From a virus, in IMG/VR virus record IMGVR_UViG_3300003322_000790, positions 1 to 29,357 of that record: 29,357 bases of DNA. One strand, 5' to 3'. The notes below the pieces were generated by a model. The model saw only the letters and a list, made by a program, of their open reading frames with translations, had not been told where the DNA came from and searched no databases. Shown here one piece after another: positions 10,680-20,257 of the stretch (its first letter is position 1; the number at the start of each line of letters is the position of its first letter). The position numbers and the translations under genes were made by a program.

Positions 10680-12238
10680 TAATGTCTTTTGAATTTATCC
10701 CATTTGTTTGTTGATGGAGTTTTAGACGTAGGTATTATCTGCGGAGCAATAGATGATTGCGTACCTCCTGCTTTTTCTTTATAGAAAGGAACTTTTTCTG
10801 CCTTAGTATCGCTTCCTGTTATTTGTTGATAAATACCTATTAGCTTTTCTTCCAAATAAGGGTCATCAATATTTATTCTTTGAAAAGTATTTGTATCGTC
10901 TCCTGCGTTTTGAGGATCATGTTTTATGGTATAGTTAATTTGTATCTGATCCTTATCCGAATCTCCTTGCCCTTTCGGTACTAAGAAAACATCATTATAT
11001 TTATTATTAGTGTTCCCACTAAACAAATAAGAAGCAACTCTCTTTATATTCTCTTGATCTGTATATCCTTTCCCGCGGTCTTGATTAGCAGCTATTTTCA
11101 TATCCGTTGCCCATTGCGCTCCCTGATTAACTTTTTGGCTGCCCCCACTACTTGGAGGATAGCCTAATTGTATTCTTGTTAATACAGGGGCATTCTGTTG
11201 CTTATCTAAAGTCTTAAAATCTTTTGGAATTATATTACCATTTTCTAAAAGGTTATATGCAAAATTTCTTTGAAGGTAGTCTTCCGTTATAGGGTCGATT
11301 GGCCTTCCTGTTTGTTGTTGGTATTTACCCTCTATGTTGCCTTTCGCATCCTGCCATAATCTGTAAAAAGAAGCTTTTGCATCTGGCTTAGATAAAATAA
11401 GATTCATTTGGTCTACAGGCAATAGCTTCATTTGAATAGGTTGCCCATTAGCATCCTGCCCAATTGTTTTAGCTTCATTTACCACTTCTACGCCTGTAGG
11501 CTTACCACTTTCATCAACTGTTTTATCAATAAATGGATTCGTACTGTATGAATATTTTAATTCATGCCTTACTCCTTTTTTATCAGTATAGCTATCTTCC
11601 TGAAAATCAGATTTCCCTTTTGTAGCAATCTCCTGAATGTGTTTTGCAAATGGACTAACATCATCTGTTAAAGAGCCTAAAACATTTGGATCATTTAACA
11701 TTTGCGAGTAATCAGTTGGATTTATCGGCTGCGTAGGTGTGATTACTCCATTTTTATCCTCTGTTAAATAATCTGAAGCGAACTTATTCATTAACAAACC
11801 AGTAGCTTTAGAAATGTTTACATTCGGGTATGTTTTATTTAAATCTTGTATTGTAATGCCTAATTGCCCGTAAGCAGTCTTAGCAGACTGATCCCATTGA
11901 GCTAACTTACTAAGTTTTTGGTTTAATAAATACTGAACTTCTGCGGGTGGTCTATTTACATAATTAGCCAAAGCGTCATCCTTAATATCCTTTAACTGCT
12001 TTAGGGTGTAATTATCAAGTTGCTGCTGGCCTATCTTATATTGGTCAAAGGCAGTAGCTTTGTCAATCTGGTTGAGATTGGTTATTTGATTTTGTTCTGC
12101 TTCTTTTTGAAGCCTTAACCCTCTTTCATAATCTCTTTCTTCCCTGCGTTCCTTTAATTGAGTAGCCTGGGCTAACGCTTGCCCCGGTGAGGCAAAAAAA
12201 TTTGGGAGTACTATACCTTGCAAGCCTGAATCTGCCAT
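10679..12238 (-). CDS. Probable internal virion/ejection protein (T7 gp15-like position)
   Basis: This 519-aa protein is rich in Gln, Asn and Lys, with an N-terminal helical region (residues 20-110) full of charged coiled-coil sequence and a more mixed C-terminal half. No catalytic motif or signal peptide is visible. It lies between a small Ala/Gly/Asn-rich protein and the 1920-aa protein, corresponding to gp15 in the T7 order gp13-gp14-gp15-gp16. By that parallel it would be part of the internal core or ejected channel. Its stop overlaps the next start (TAATG), so the two are probably translated in a fixed ratio. Confidence 0.55.
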   Translation of the reverse strand: MADSGLQGIVLPNFFASPGQALAQATQLKERREERDYERGLRLQKEAEQNQITNLNQIDKATAFDQYKIGQQQLDNYTLKQLKDIKDDALANYVNRPPAEVQYLLNQKLSKLAQWDQSAKTAYGQLGITIQDLNKTYPNVNISKATGLLMNKFASDYLTEDKNGVITPTQPINPTDYSQMLNDPNVLGSLTDDVSPFAKHIQEIATKGKSDFQEDSYTDKKGVRHELKYSYSTNPFIDKTVDESGKPTGVEVVNEAKTIGQDANGQPIQMKLLPVDQMNLILSKPDAKASFYRLWQDAKGNIEGKYQQQTGRPIDPITEDYLQRNFAYNLLENGNIIPKDFKTLDKQQNAPVLTRIQLGYPPSSGGSQKVNQGAQWATDMKIAANQDRGKGYTDQENIKRVASYLFSGNTNNKYNDVFLVPKGQGDSDKDQIQINYTIKHDPQNAGDDTNTFQRINIDDPYLEEKLIGIYQQITGSDTKAEKVPFYKEKAGGTQSSIAPQIIPTSKTPSTNKWDKFKRH

Positions 12239-12240
12239 TG

Positions 12241-12798
12241 TTACCTGTTTTTATCGTAATATGAACCAGCCTGAATTAAACCACCACCAATATCCCCTAT
12301 AGCACCAAATAAGTTTTGATACCCGGCATTTTTTAACTGGTTTTTTTGATTGGTATCAATCATGTATTTATTTAGCCTGTCCTGATAAACTTTGTAACTT
12401 TCATTATTCATTACATTATAGGCGGCATTTAAATTATTTAAAAGGCTGTATTGGTTTTGTTTTTCAGTAATCGCAAGGTTATTCAACTCTTTATTTGTTT
12501 GTTCCTCTCCCAATGCAGATAAGGCAATAGCCTGCGAGCCACTTGTAGCATTTCTTCCGACATTATAATTAAAGTTGGCATTGTTTGCCATTATGTTTTT
12601 CTCCAAATCAGCCGCACCGAACATTCGACCATTGTATAGCTGCTGCGCCATACCTAATTGCATCTTAGCATAAGGACTTGTTTGATAATAATCATAAATG
12701 GGGTTTATTTTATTGGCTTCGGATATTTGGTTCGCGCCAAAAATACCTTTGCCTATAGCACCTACTGCGCCTATAGCTGCACCAACTCCTACTGGCAT
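12241..12798 (-). CDS. Probable internal virion protein (T7 gp14-like)
   Basis: This 185-aa protein begins with a Gly/Ala/Val-rich hydrophobic segment (VGVGAAIGAVGAIGKGIFGA) that could insert in a membrane. Asn/Gln/Ala-rich helices follow, and a second Gly/Ile-rich segment (LFGAIGDIGGGLIQAG) closes it. Small proteins with this composition sit next to giant ejection proteins in podoviruses, and T7 gp14 (196 aa, outer-membrane channel during ejection) is similar in size and position. It overlaps the upstream GNAT-like gene by 10 nt. The role is inferred from composition and synteny. Confidence 0.6.
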   Translation of the reverse strand: MPVGVGAAIGAVGAIGKGIFGANQISEANKINPIYDYYQTSPYAKMQLGMAQQLYNGRMFGAADLEKNIMANNANFNYNVGRNATSGSQAIALSALGEEQTNKELNNLAITEKQNQYSLLNNLNAAYNVMNNESYKVYQDRLNKYMIDTNQKNQLKNAGYQNLFGAIGDIGGGLIQAGSYYDKNR

Positions 12799-13238
12799 AA
12801 ATTTTTATTTGAGAGTACTACAATATTATTACTGATACCAGCTATCTCAAATCCCAATTTTTGAAGGCATTTGATAGCTCTTTTATTATTATCCTGTAAT
12901 GTGCAATAAAATTCAGTGAAAAAAAACTGTCTTATTTTATCCGCCCATTCATATAATACATTTTTATTTCTGAACTTTTTTGCAATAGCAAACGAAAATA
13001 TAAGATGATCTGCGATAATTAAATATCCTGCGTCTTCTCCAAAAACTTTCATTTTTAAACACACAGTTGGCTGTACTGTCTGCTCACATTCATCAAGCCT
13101 TTTATAAAAATCAAGTATTAATTGTTCTTTACTATTTACTTCAAAATGATAATTTTTTAAAACATAGTCATCATTCTCCATACAAAGTTCAAGTAGCCTC
13201 CAAAGTTCTTTTTTATGTATAACTTCAAAATTTATCAT
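12789..13238 (-). CDS. Degenerate GNAT-fold virion protein (T7 gp13-like position)
   Basis: This 149-aa protein has the outline of a GNAT acetyltransferase fold: a central beta strand (SFAIAKKF, residues 82-89), a helix after it, and the C-terminal signature NNKRAIKCLQKLGFEIAG (117-134), a typical GNAT motif B ending. The acetyl-CoA pyrophosphate loop, normally Q/R-x-x-G-x-G/A, is replaced by FRNKNVLYEWA (89-99) with no glycine, so catalysis is doubtful. T7 gp13, a virion assembly protein of similar size, also belongs to a family with GNAT similarity. Its start overlaps the end of the stabilization gene (ATGA), and its TAG stop lies within the start of the next gene. A structural role is the most likely reading. 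Confidence 0.6.
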   Translation of the reverse strand: MINFEVIHKKELWRLLELCMENDDYVLKNYHFEVNSKEQLILDFYKRLDECEQTVQPTVCLKMKVFGEDAGYLIIADHLIFSFAIAKKFRNKNVLYEWADKIRQFFFTEFYCTLQDNNKRAIKCLQKLGFEIAGISNNIVVLSNKNLCQ

Positions 13239-16200
13239 ACTGATTGTAATAACTGTAACTGCCCTCTTGATATTTCAAATCCTGTGTTTATAAAATTAAT
13301 AATTAATTCTGTATTATATTCCTGAAATTCTACCATGATCATTGCGATAGATGATGTTACTATATCCCCTTCCATCATTTTTTGCTCAACAGAACCGCTA
13401 ATATTTGGGGAAAGCCTGTCCTTAAAAAAAGAAGCATACATAACCCCCTCTAAATTACCCCATTTTGGTGTACCATCAGAATTTACATCATTAAAAGCTA
13501 GGTCAGTTATTTGCTCATAAGGGTATTTGGAATACAAAACCGTGTATTTCGGTATAACCCCGTTCCCTTCTATACTTATATCTAACATGTCTTTTATTGC
13601 TGATGGATTATTTGCATTTACAAAAAAGCAAAATCTTTGTGGGTATTGCACCCCATAAATCGTGTTGTATGAGGTTGTACTCTCATTGTGCAGGTATAAG
13701 ACTCCATTTTTAAATGCATAAAATTTACTTCCTAAATATTCCATTCCTTCGGGCATCCATTGGACTGCTTCTTTCCATGTGTTTTCAATCGTTTTATAAA
13801 CCATTGTCTTAGCCAGTCCATCATAAATATCAAACCTATTTTGTATGGATGAAGCATAAGATGGGACTATATTATTATAAGAAGGGAGATTTTGTGCTGC
13901 ATTTTCGACTTGGGGTAGTGATATTAATAACTCATCGGTAGAGGCATCTATACCTGTATGAATGGGGTTATCAAGTCTTTGGAATCCACCATTTATATAC
14001 CTTTTACAATACCTGTCAAAAAATCGCTGCATTTTAAAGTCACTTATGGGATCTACGCCATTTACTGAATATTGACATACTATTCCATTGGGTGTGCTTA
14101 CCCACCAAACCAGCCCATTGTATTCTATAACGCTCTCAGGATTAAGGGTGCCATATCCATTTCTTAATGGATTAATCGTACCTACAAAGTCATCTGTTTG
14201 CACAATAGCATCATTTTGTGCCGCAGCTAAAAGTTGTACTTCTTGCAAGTAAGCAGATAATGGTGCTTGTTCTGCCAAAATAAGCATCACATTACCGTCT
14301 TCCTGCTGCTTATTGGTTAATTGTAATTTTTGAATAGAGCCTGATGAATTACCAATGTCTTTCTCATTTAAAGCCTGAAATTTATTAAGTCCATTTGTTT
14401 TTGATCCATTAATAAATGTATCACTCCATTTAAAATTAGTATCTAATAATTGTTGGCCTATATTGTCAATAACATTAGGCCACCCCAAATCTCTTTCCCA
14501 ATCTTTCCATACCGCATCATTAGGGGACATGACTTCAACTACATAGCTACCTGTTCCTAATGGTCTTGTCAAAGTATAAGCATCTCCTTTGATAAACCCG
14601 GTTAAGGTGGAATATACTCTTGTATTTAGTGTTGGATTAGTAATGTTATAAACAGGTGAGGCCTCATAATATTTTTCTGATTCTGAAGATTGATAAGGTG
14701 TGTATATTTCAAACTTTCTATAAGCTCCGGCACGGCCAAAATATAAAGTGCCAGATATTACTTCCATATTCATTCCTGCGCTACCAAATTGAATTATAAA
14801 TAACTTCGTATATGGATTAGGGATAGCCACAACAGCGTTTATTGTAAAGGTGTAAGTCGTTCCTGCGACTGCTCCATCTTTTCTTGCCAGTTCTACCCTT
14901 TGATAGCCTGAAGGGTTTGCCGGATCAGTGACAAATGTTTCAAGTATTAATTGACCATTTGTATTTGTTTTAATAACATATTCACCTGTTATATTAAAAG
15001 TTCTTGTAACTCCATCTGTAGTGTTGATAGCCCAATTTGAATTAGGTGGTAAACTTAAAGCAGGTGGTGCTGCTTGCGAAGCAACAGATTTAGCAGACAT
15101 GCCGGGTTCTGAATATGGGTTGGCTAAATCAATGCCTATAAAATCAAAATTGCCTATGGCTCCGGGTACTACATCAAATTTCAACCCACTAACCAATATA
15201 CCTAAGTCAACAGGTTGAGCTAAAACAAAATTCCCCTCCTGTCCCAATATTCTTAAAGAGTGGAAGCCACCTGCCTGATCATACACATCAATATAATCGC
15301 CATCACTAAAAGTGTAACCTAACCCATAAGTTACAATATCACTTATGTTTATTCCTATGGCATAAACACTTGTTGAAAATTGGTTTATACTGTAGTCAAA
15401 AGTCCCGTCATCGTTCTTTTTAACATAGACTACATTTTGAGTTAATCCCTGAATGAAAAATGATTTTGCCAGATTTTTAGTCCATAATATTTGATAATAA
15501 TATGCCCAATCAGGAATCTCATTCAAAGCTCCTGTATTGCTGAGTGTCCATGTAAACCCTTTTGGTAATGATGTGCCTGCATAGTCTCTATCGTTCGTAT
15601 AAATGAATAATCCATTTCTTACTACTCCGCATTTTCTTCTGAAACGATCATAAAATGCAATAGATACTCCCCAAAAGCTTCCTGTTTTTAACACATAATC
15701 GAAGGGGGCATCCATATTAACAGTAGCAGTCAAACTGCTTACAGAGGGAGTATTATAGCCACTTAAATAGTTGCCAAGTATCAGTCTGTTCTTTGCTATT
15801 TCTAAAGTAAGCGCCTTTAGAGGAACATTATCAAAAGGAGTATTGGCAGTTATATCATCTACTGGTATAACACTTTGATTATCATAAAAATGATATTCCA
15901 ATTGTGTTACTCCGCTATTGTGAGCTATTATTTGGTTTAATTCAATAGGGTTATCCTTACTCCAACTTTTAATTATAACTGTTTTTCCTGTGTTGCCGTA
16001 TCTAACTACTAAATCAACACTTAATACATAATCATCTACATGTTCCGCAAATGGTATTTTTATTCGTACATAATTTACATCTTCATTATTTATGTTGATT
16101 GGCACAAATGTCCATGCGCTTATTACTGACTTTTGATAATTTTTGTACTGATACATATAGCCTACCTGATAGGCATTCTTCCAAACAAAATTTGGGGTAA

Positions 16201-16774
16201 AAGAAACATCACCTATTTTAGTTGCATCTACATTGTAAATCGGAGGTCTTTTTATTAAAGTAGTTGTAGTGTACGGTATGGGCGTTGCATAGGGCTGCAC
16301 ATTTGTTACATATCCCGGCTGGTTTAGCTTTATTCCTGCTTCAATACTGATACAGTATGGTTCCCCAAAATAATCAGTGAAGAATAGTAAGTCACCCTGT
16401 ATTCTTAGATTTTTATCCGGCCTGAATCTATTTGATAATGCGAGTCCTAATTGCATTTGACTTGACTGAAGAACAATATAAGTCGTATTTGCAACCAAGT
16501 CATAAGTGTATATAGTATGGTTACCCGCATTGTCGTAAACTATCCATAATACCCTTTGCCTTGAATAATCTATACAACTGCCTATTCTCAATTTATTTGC
16601 ACCGGGGTTAAATAAAGAAGTAGTTGAAGGTATATTCCGGATTGCCAGTGATTTTCCGTCCTGACTTACACCAATACGGATATTTTCAGCATTAAGGTAT
16701 TCTCCCTGCTTAAGCATGTGAGTGTCATCATCTGCATTTAACCTTATGAATTGACCTATCTTGCTGGTAATCAT
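13235..16774 (-). CDS. Large tail stabilization / hub-like structural protein
   Basis: This 1179-aa protein begins with a signature like that of crAss-like and P22 gp10-like stabilization proteins: an N-terminus facing the connector with LKQGEYLNAENIRIG (about residues 21-35), followed by beta-rich, Asn/Thr/Tyr-rich repeats consistent with beta-propeller or beta-sandwich domains. No signal peptide or membrane segment is visible. It lies after three connector-like proteins and before the ejection cassette, where a protein closing the neck and anchoring tail spikes or fibres would be expected. Much of the middle (residues 540-800) looks like carbohydrate-binding beta-sandwich sequence, so a role in receptor contact is possible. 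Confidence 0.7.
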   Translation of the reverse strand: MITSKIGQFIRLNADDDTHMLKQGEYLNAENIRIGVSQDGKSLAIRNIPSTTSLFNPGANKLRIGSCIDYSRQRVLWIVYDNAGNHTIYTYDLVANTTYIVLQSSQMQLGLALSNRFRPDKNLRIQGDLLFFTDYFGEPYCISIEAGIKLNQPGYVTNVQPYATPIPYTTTTLIKRPPIYNVDATKIGDVSFTPNFVWKNAYQVGYMYQYKNYQKSVISAWTFVPININNEDVNYVRIKIPFAEHVDDYVLSVDLVVRYGNTGKTVIIKSWSKDNPIELNQIIAHNSGVTQLEYHFYDNQSVIPVDDITANTPFDNVPLKALTLEIAKNRLILGNYLSGYNTPSVSSLTATVNMDAPFDYVLKTGSFWGVSIAFYDRFRRKCGVVRNGLFIYTNDRDYAGTSLPKGFTWTLSNTGALNEIPDWAYYYQILWTKNLAKSFFIQGLTQNVVYVKKNDDGTFDYSINQFSTSVYAIGINISDIVTYGLGYTFSDGDYIDVYDQAGGFHSLRILGQEGNFVLAQPVDLGILVSGLKFDVVPGAIGNFDFIGIDLANPYSEPGMSAKSVASQAAPPALSLPPNSNWAINTTDGVTRTFNITGEYVIKTNTNGQLILETFVTDPANPSGYQRVELARKDGAVAGTTYTFTINAVVAIPNPYTKLFIIQFGSAGMNMEVISGTLYFGRAGAYRKFEIYTPYQSSESEKYYEASPVYNITNPTLNTRVYSTLTGFIKGDAYTLTRPLGTGSYVVEVMSPNDAVWKDWERDLGWPNVIDNIGQQLLDTNFKWSDTFINGSKTNGLNKFQALNEKDIGNSSGSIQKLQLTNKQQEDGNVMLILAEQAPLSAYLQEVQLLAAAQNDAIVQTDDFVGTINPLRNGYGTLNPESVIEYNGLVWWVSTPNGIVCQYSVNGVDPISDFKMQRFFDRYCKRYINGGFQRLDNPIHTGIDASTDELLISLPQVENAAQNLPSYNNIVPSYASSIQNRFDIYDGLAKTMVYKTIENTWKEAVQWMPEGMEYLGSKFYAFKNGVLYLHNESTTSYNTIYGVQYPQRFCFFVNANNPSAIKDMLDISIEGNGVIPKYTVLYSKYPYEQITDLAFNDVNSDGTPKWGNLEGVMYASFFKDRLSPNISGSVEQKMMEGDIVTSSIAMIMVEFQEYNTELIINFINTGFEISRGQLQLLQSV

Positions 16775-16781
16775 AATTCCA

Positions 16782-17555
16782 TCATTTATTATACCCGTTT
16801 TGGATTGACCTTTTGATCCCCGGAATAGTTACATCACTTTTTCTACCTCTTAATATTTTTCTTTCGTGTAAATACCATTGTTTTTCCGCTTCTGCATTTG
16901 CGTAATTCCTGTTAGTATCTTTGCATTGCCATTCAATATATGCCTCTATGGTGGCTATTGCATAAGGATGTATTTTAGTTGCAGAGTCACAACAACTTCC
17001 ATCCCCAATAAAATCAAGAGATATTTGTTTTGAAATAAAAGATTCGTTTAGCTGTATGATACACCTTTCCCAAATTACTTTGTATGTATCATTACCAATT
17101 GATCTGAACCCATACAACCTGCCTAAATTTTCGCCGAAATTATCATAAGTGGGAAATTCATAATTCCATCCACCGTATGTTTCCCATGTGTTAAGGTTTT
17201 CTATACCAAGAAGGGCATTTTGCCTAGGGTCGGGATTATTATTTTGTTGGTAATAGGGAACTATTTCTCCTTTGGAATTTATATTAGGTAAGTTGGTAAT
17301 TCGGTCATCCTGTACCAAAGGTCTTATGTACTGACCAACAGGCATACCTATTTTAACTAGGTCTGCGAATCCTTGGGGGAAAGGGATAGCCCCATAGCTA
17401 TTAACGGTAACCAAAACACTTTCAATAACATGCAAATCATCAAACATTAGTTCCCGCAGGCAATTTCTTGCAAAAACAAGAAAAGACAAATACCAGTGAA
17501 TAGGATAACCCTTTTTCAAAAGAACCCCTTTTACTATAGTATCTAAACTAATCAT
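16782..17555 (-). CDS. Connector / neck structural protein, crAss-like type
   Basis: This 257-aa protein has a helical N-terminus (LDTIVKGVLLKKGYPIHW), a segment LVFARNCLRELMFDDL, and the pattern VNSYGAIPFPQGFADLVKIG followed by GQYIRPL. The same order (helix, RELxFD, beta strand, P-x-D/G-F-x-D-x-V-x-I-G) is familiar from neck proteins of crAss-like and Cellulophaga podoviruses. It starts in an ATGA overlap with the upstream 217-aa gene and is followed 7 nt later by the stabilization gene. It is probably a head-tail connector or ring component; which ring cannot be told from sequence. Confidence 0.65.
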   Translation of the reverse strand: MISLDTIVKGVLLKKGYPIHWYLSFLVFARNCLRELMFDDLHVIESVLVTVNSYGAIPFPQGFADLVKIGMPVGQYIRPLVQDDRITNLPNINSKGEIVPYYQQNNNPDPRQNALLGIENLNTWETYGGWNYEFPTYDNFGENLGRLYGFRSIGNDTYKVIWERCIIQLNESFISKQISLDFIGDGSCCDSATKIHPYAIATIEAYIEWQCKDTNRNYANAEAEKQWYLHERKILRGRKSDVTIPGIKRSIQNGYNK

Positions 17556-18205
17556 GGTTTAACTGGTTGATTTGATTGATAGTTATCTGAAACTCTTTCT
17601 TCTGGTTGCACTGGTAAAAACGATTTAAACACATCATCAATAACAGCATATTCCATATCCGCAGGAATAGGAAGCATTGTATAGTCATCAACACTATGCA
17701 GATCTGCTACTATTTCTCTTATCGTAACTGAATCCAAGTCATTGGAAAGGTCTTTGAAAAACCTAATTCTATTGCCAAAACATTCATACCCTACCTGACC
17801 CAAAAGGTCTGATATTAATGGTTGCCCTTGTAATAAGTTGTATTGACCTAATGCAAGAGGAATAAATTCAAGCTGTTTGCATCTATCATTGTCCTTATAT
17901 TCGGGAATTATTTGATACACGCCCATATTTCTAGGTAAAGAAACCGGCATCACAGGTAATACACATTCGGATTTTTTGTTAACTGTAGATAGTTTAACTC
18001 CTTCATAAGTGAATATTGTTAGGTTATTAGGTATTGTCTCCCCACTTGGGAAAGTTACATTAAACTGCTCTGACTTATAAGATATATTCAATCTTTGATT
18101 TATAGCAAAGCGAATATCTTCTATTCTTATTGAATTAGATATAGCAGGATAACCACCTGACAATTTTAATTTCACCTGTTCAGCAATAGTATATCTTGTA
18201 GCCAT
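17552..18205 (-). CDS. Connector / neck-associated structural protein
   Basis: This 217-aa protein opens with TIAEQVKLKLSGGYP, a helix plus SGG turn typical of phage neck proteins whose N-terminal helices pack against the portal or ring, followed by a helical segment (IRIEDIRFAINQRLN) and a beta-rich remainder. The C-terminus is Pro/Gln-rich (VQPEERVSDNYQSNQPVKP). It is one of three adjacent similarly sized connector-like genes, joined by a zero-gap junction upstream and an ATGA overlap downstream. I infer a structural role in the head-tail interface; no enzyme motif is present. Confidence 0.55.
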   Translation of the reverse strand: MATRYTIAEQVKLKLSGGYPAISNSIRIEDIRFAINQRLNISYKSEQFNVTFPSGETIPNNLTIFTYEGVKLSTVNKKSECVLPVMPVSLPRNMGVYQIIPEYKDNDRCKQLEFIPLALGQYNLLQGQPLISDLLGQVGYECFGNRIRFFKDLSNDLDSVTIREIVADLHSVDDYTMLPIPADMEYAVIDDVFKSFLPVQPEERVSDNYQSNQPVKP

Positions 18206-18859
18206 TTATGCAGCTTCTTTGTCTTTTAATTCAGCGTATTGAACTATTTTATCATCACTCAAAAATACACCGCTGTATGAAAGTATTTTTGCTATTACTT
18301 TTGAAATGTATGAGTCTTTAAACTCAATATCCTGACTATTAGCGGAATCGTATGTTATTACCCTGCCGCTTAATGTATAAGCATATTTTGGTGTCTTTGG
18401 CTGTCGTAAATACCTTATTTCGCCAGCCATAGGTACATTTGGGAAAAGCTCTATTTTATTAGAACCATCAATTCCTATAGGATTAGTAGGATTTACAGGC
18501 CGAATTTGACTGTTTAGCGCATCATTTAATTCTGATTCATTATACATGTAAATATTTCTTTTTATTTGACCTCTTTTATTATCAAATAAAAAAACAGTGG
18601 AAAGAAGACCGTGTGCATAATCAGAAGGGGTTTGGATTATCCCATCCCCACTTGTACTGTTGGAAAAGGTAAATTTTGACTTAAAAATAGATATAGCGTC
18701 ATGAATATTCTGATTAGCACCATACAATTCAAAGTAATATTCAAAAACTTCAAGGACGGCCCTTTGAGCCGCCCTATTGAAGTCGTCTATCGAAAGAAAG
18801 CCATTTCTAACTTTTCTCAGAATGAAAACAACCGTATTGTATGTGTCATCTATGCGCAT
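18206..18859 (-). CDS. Head-tail connector (ring) protein, crAss-like type
   Basis: This 217-aa protein starts with helices containing NGFLSIDDFNRAAQRAVLEV and EVFEYYFELYGANQN, the pattern G-[FY]-[IL]-S-x-D-x-FN-x-A-x(3)-A-x(3)-[LV]-F characteristic of ring proteins below the portal in crAss-like phages. A beta region follows (LPSDY-like segment TPSDYAHGLLS, then IRYLRQPKTPKYAY), ending in a helix. It begins in a TAATG overlap with the upstream 169-aa gene. I consider it the clearest of the three connector candidates. Confidence 0.65.
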   Translation of the reverse strand: MRIDDTYNTVVFILRKVRNGFLSIDDFNRAAQRAVLEVFEYYFELYGANQNIHDAISIFKSKFTFSNSTSGDGIIQTPSDYAHGLLSTVFLFDNKRGQIKRNIYMYNESELNDALNSQIRPVNPTNPIGIDGSNKIELFPNVPMAGEIRYLRQPKTPKYAYTLSGRVITYDSANSQDIEFKDSYISKVIAKILSYSGVFLSDDKIVQYAELKDKEAA

Positions 18860-19368
18860 TACTTTTTCTTGGTTGCTTTTTCTTCTTTTTCTGGTTCATC
18901 AGTTACAGTAATATCATACGCTTTATCTCCCTTGTAAATATCCCAATCTTCGGCATGTTTGGTGCCATCCCACGGAGATACTTGATTTAGCTGGTAATGA
19001 AAACCTTTGGGAGCCTCTACATGAGTCATAGACACGCTTTCCAAAGTCACTACCTGATCTATACCGCCATGATGAACTACTACCTGTTTACCGAGATACT
19101 TAGCCGCTTCTTCATGGTCTTTAAATGGTTTTGCTTTTTTTATTTCCTTACCATCCGTTCTTTTATGCCGGTATTGATCATCATTACCATCTGTAACGGC
19201 ATCCCTTTTGATTGCTTCTGAATTTGGATTTAGGTTTGGCTGATTGTAATCTGTTGTTCGATTATCGGTCAAAATGTTCGCAGGTTCTTTGTATTCAGGC
19301 TGCGCTTGTTTCTCATCGGTTAAAACTGACTGTTCTACAGTAGTTTCTTTTTCTTTTTTTGTTGACAT
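18859..19368 (-). CDS. Charged hypothetical protein at the start of the virion module
   Basis: This 169-aa protein is highly charged. Residues 1-75 are low-complexity, hydrophilic and probably disordered. Residues 78-155 look like a small folded domain (KPFKDHEEAAKYLGKQVVVH, then GGIDQVVTLESVSMTHVEAP), and the tail is a Lys/Glu-rich run. I do not recognise a family. Placement directly before the connector genes, with a TAATG junction, suggests a virion, decoration or assembly role. Confidence 0.5.
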   Translation of the reverse strand: MSTKKEKETTVEQSVLTDEKQAQPEYKEPANILTDNRTTDYNQPNLNPNSEAIKRDAVTDGNDDQYRHKRTDGKEIKKAKPFKDHEEAAKYLGKQVVVHHGGIDQVVTLESVSMTHVEAPKGFHYQLNQVSPWDGTKHAEDWDIYKGDKAYDITVTDEPEKEEKATKKK

Positions 19369-19393
19369 GACTTTAAACTTTTTTAATTAAAAA

Positions 19394-20257
19394 TTATTTG
19401 AGCCAAATTCCATTGACCCTGTTTTTTTTAATCAATATCCGTTCCACACCAAATATATTATACTTTTCACAATATTTGGGTTCAAAACTTATAATATCTC
19501 CTTTTTTTAGTCCTAAATCTTCCCCGCCACTTAAAACGGTTGCCCTATCAAATAATGTACCTTGTAATGACATATCAGGTAATGAAACGCCATTTATGAT
19601 GTTATAGCTTTGGGTTAAATCTATTACTATTTTTTGACAAATGATACGGTCGCTGACTGTTTTTATTTGTCCGTCTTCTTTTTTAGCAAAAATGTCTGTT
19701 ATTTTAGCCTTCCAGAACGTTTGACTGCCTATCTCTATCAGATTTTTATACCGGAAAGATTGAGCATCACCAAATTTAAACTGGGAGAACCAACTACTTA
19801 CTTTTTCTTCTGTGTCCTGAATGCCGTCAATTCTTTCACCATTTTTAGTTGTTAATAACCCAATCCAAGTAAGACCACCTGATGTTTTTGGGAGAGCTTG
19901 TTTTCTTAATACCAATCCTTTTGCATTGGTAAATTCCTGATAATAATCATTACCCTCTGTTACTGGATGAAAATTATCTGCAATGTTTGGGTATTCTTTT
20001 GCGGAGCAAACATGATAAGAAAAAGCGACTTCATCACCCACTTCTATATCGTTGTACCATTCAGGTTTATATTTTACAACTGCGTTGGTAGTCACATGAA
20101 ATTCAGGATTCCAAGTTGGATCTATATAAAGAAAGTCGCCATTGCTCATGATAACTTTATCTTGCAATGGCGCATCCATTTGTAGTATTACTTTGTCTAT
20201 TGGTTTCAAATGATTATATTTTATATTAACGTTCACTAATACACATAAATGACTCAT
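19394..20257 (-). CDS. Tandem GroES-like (co-chaperonin-like) protein
   Basis: This 287-aa protein appears to contain two GroES-type beta-barrels. The first (about 15-95) has KPIDKVILQMDAP, the strand-loop SNGDFLYIDPTWNPEF and IEVGDEVAFSYHV. The second (about 195-285) has VSDRIICQKI, NGVSLPD as a mobile-loop equivalent, then ATVLSGGEDLGLKKGDIISF, and ends FGVERILIKKNRVNGIW, the GroES order of DR-V, I-x-L-P, GxV-x-x-GG, GD-x-x-F and E-x-x-I-x-x-x-D-I-x-G. A linker domain (95-195) with WFSQFKFGDAQ and FWKAKITDIFAKK joins them. GroES proteins act as the lid of the GroEL folding chamber, so this may adapt the host chaperonin to a phage substrate. It overlaps the preceding 81-aa gene by 32 nt; a GTG at codon 8 is an alternative start. 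Assignment is by motif order alone. Confidence 0.6.
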   Translation of the reverse strand: MSHLCVLVNVNIKYNHLKPIDKVILQMDAPLQDKVIMSNGDFLYIDPTWNPEFHVTTNAVVKYKPEWYNDIEVGDEVAFSYHVCSAKEYPNIADNFHPVTEGNDYYQEFTNAKGLVLRKQALPKTSGGLTWIGLLTTKNGERIDGIQDTEEKVSSWFSQFKFGDAQSFRYKNLIEIGSQTFWKAKITDIFAKKEDGQIKTVSDRIICQKIVIDLTQSYNIINGVSLPDMSLQGTLFDRATVLSGGEDLGLKKGDIISFEPKYCEKYNIFGVERILIKKNRVNGIWLK

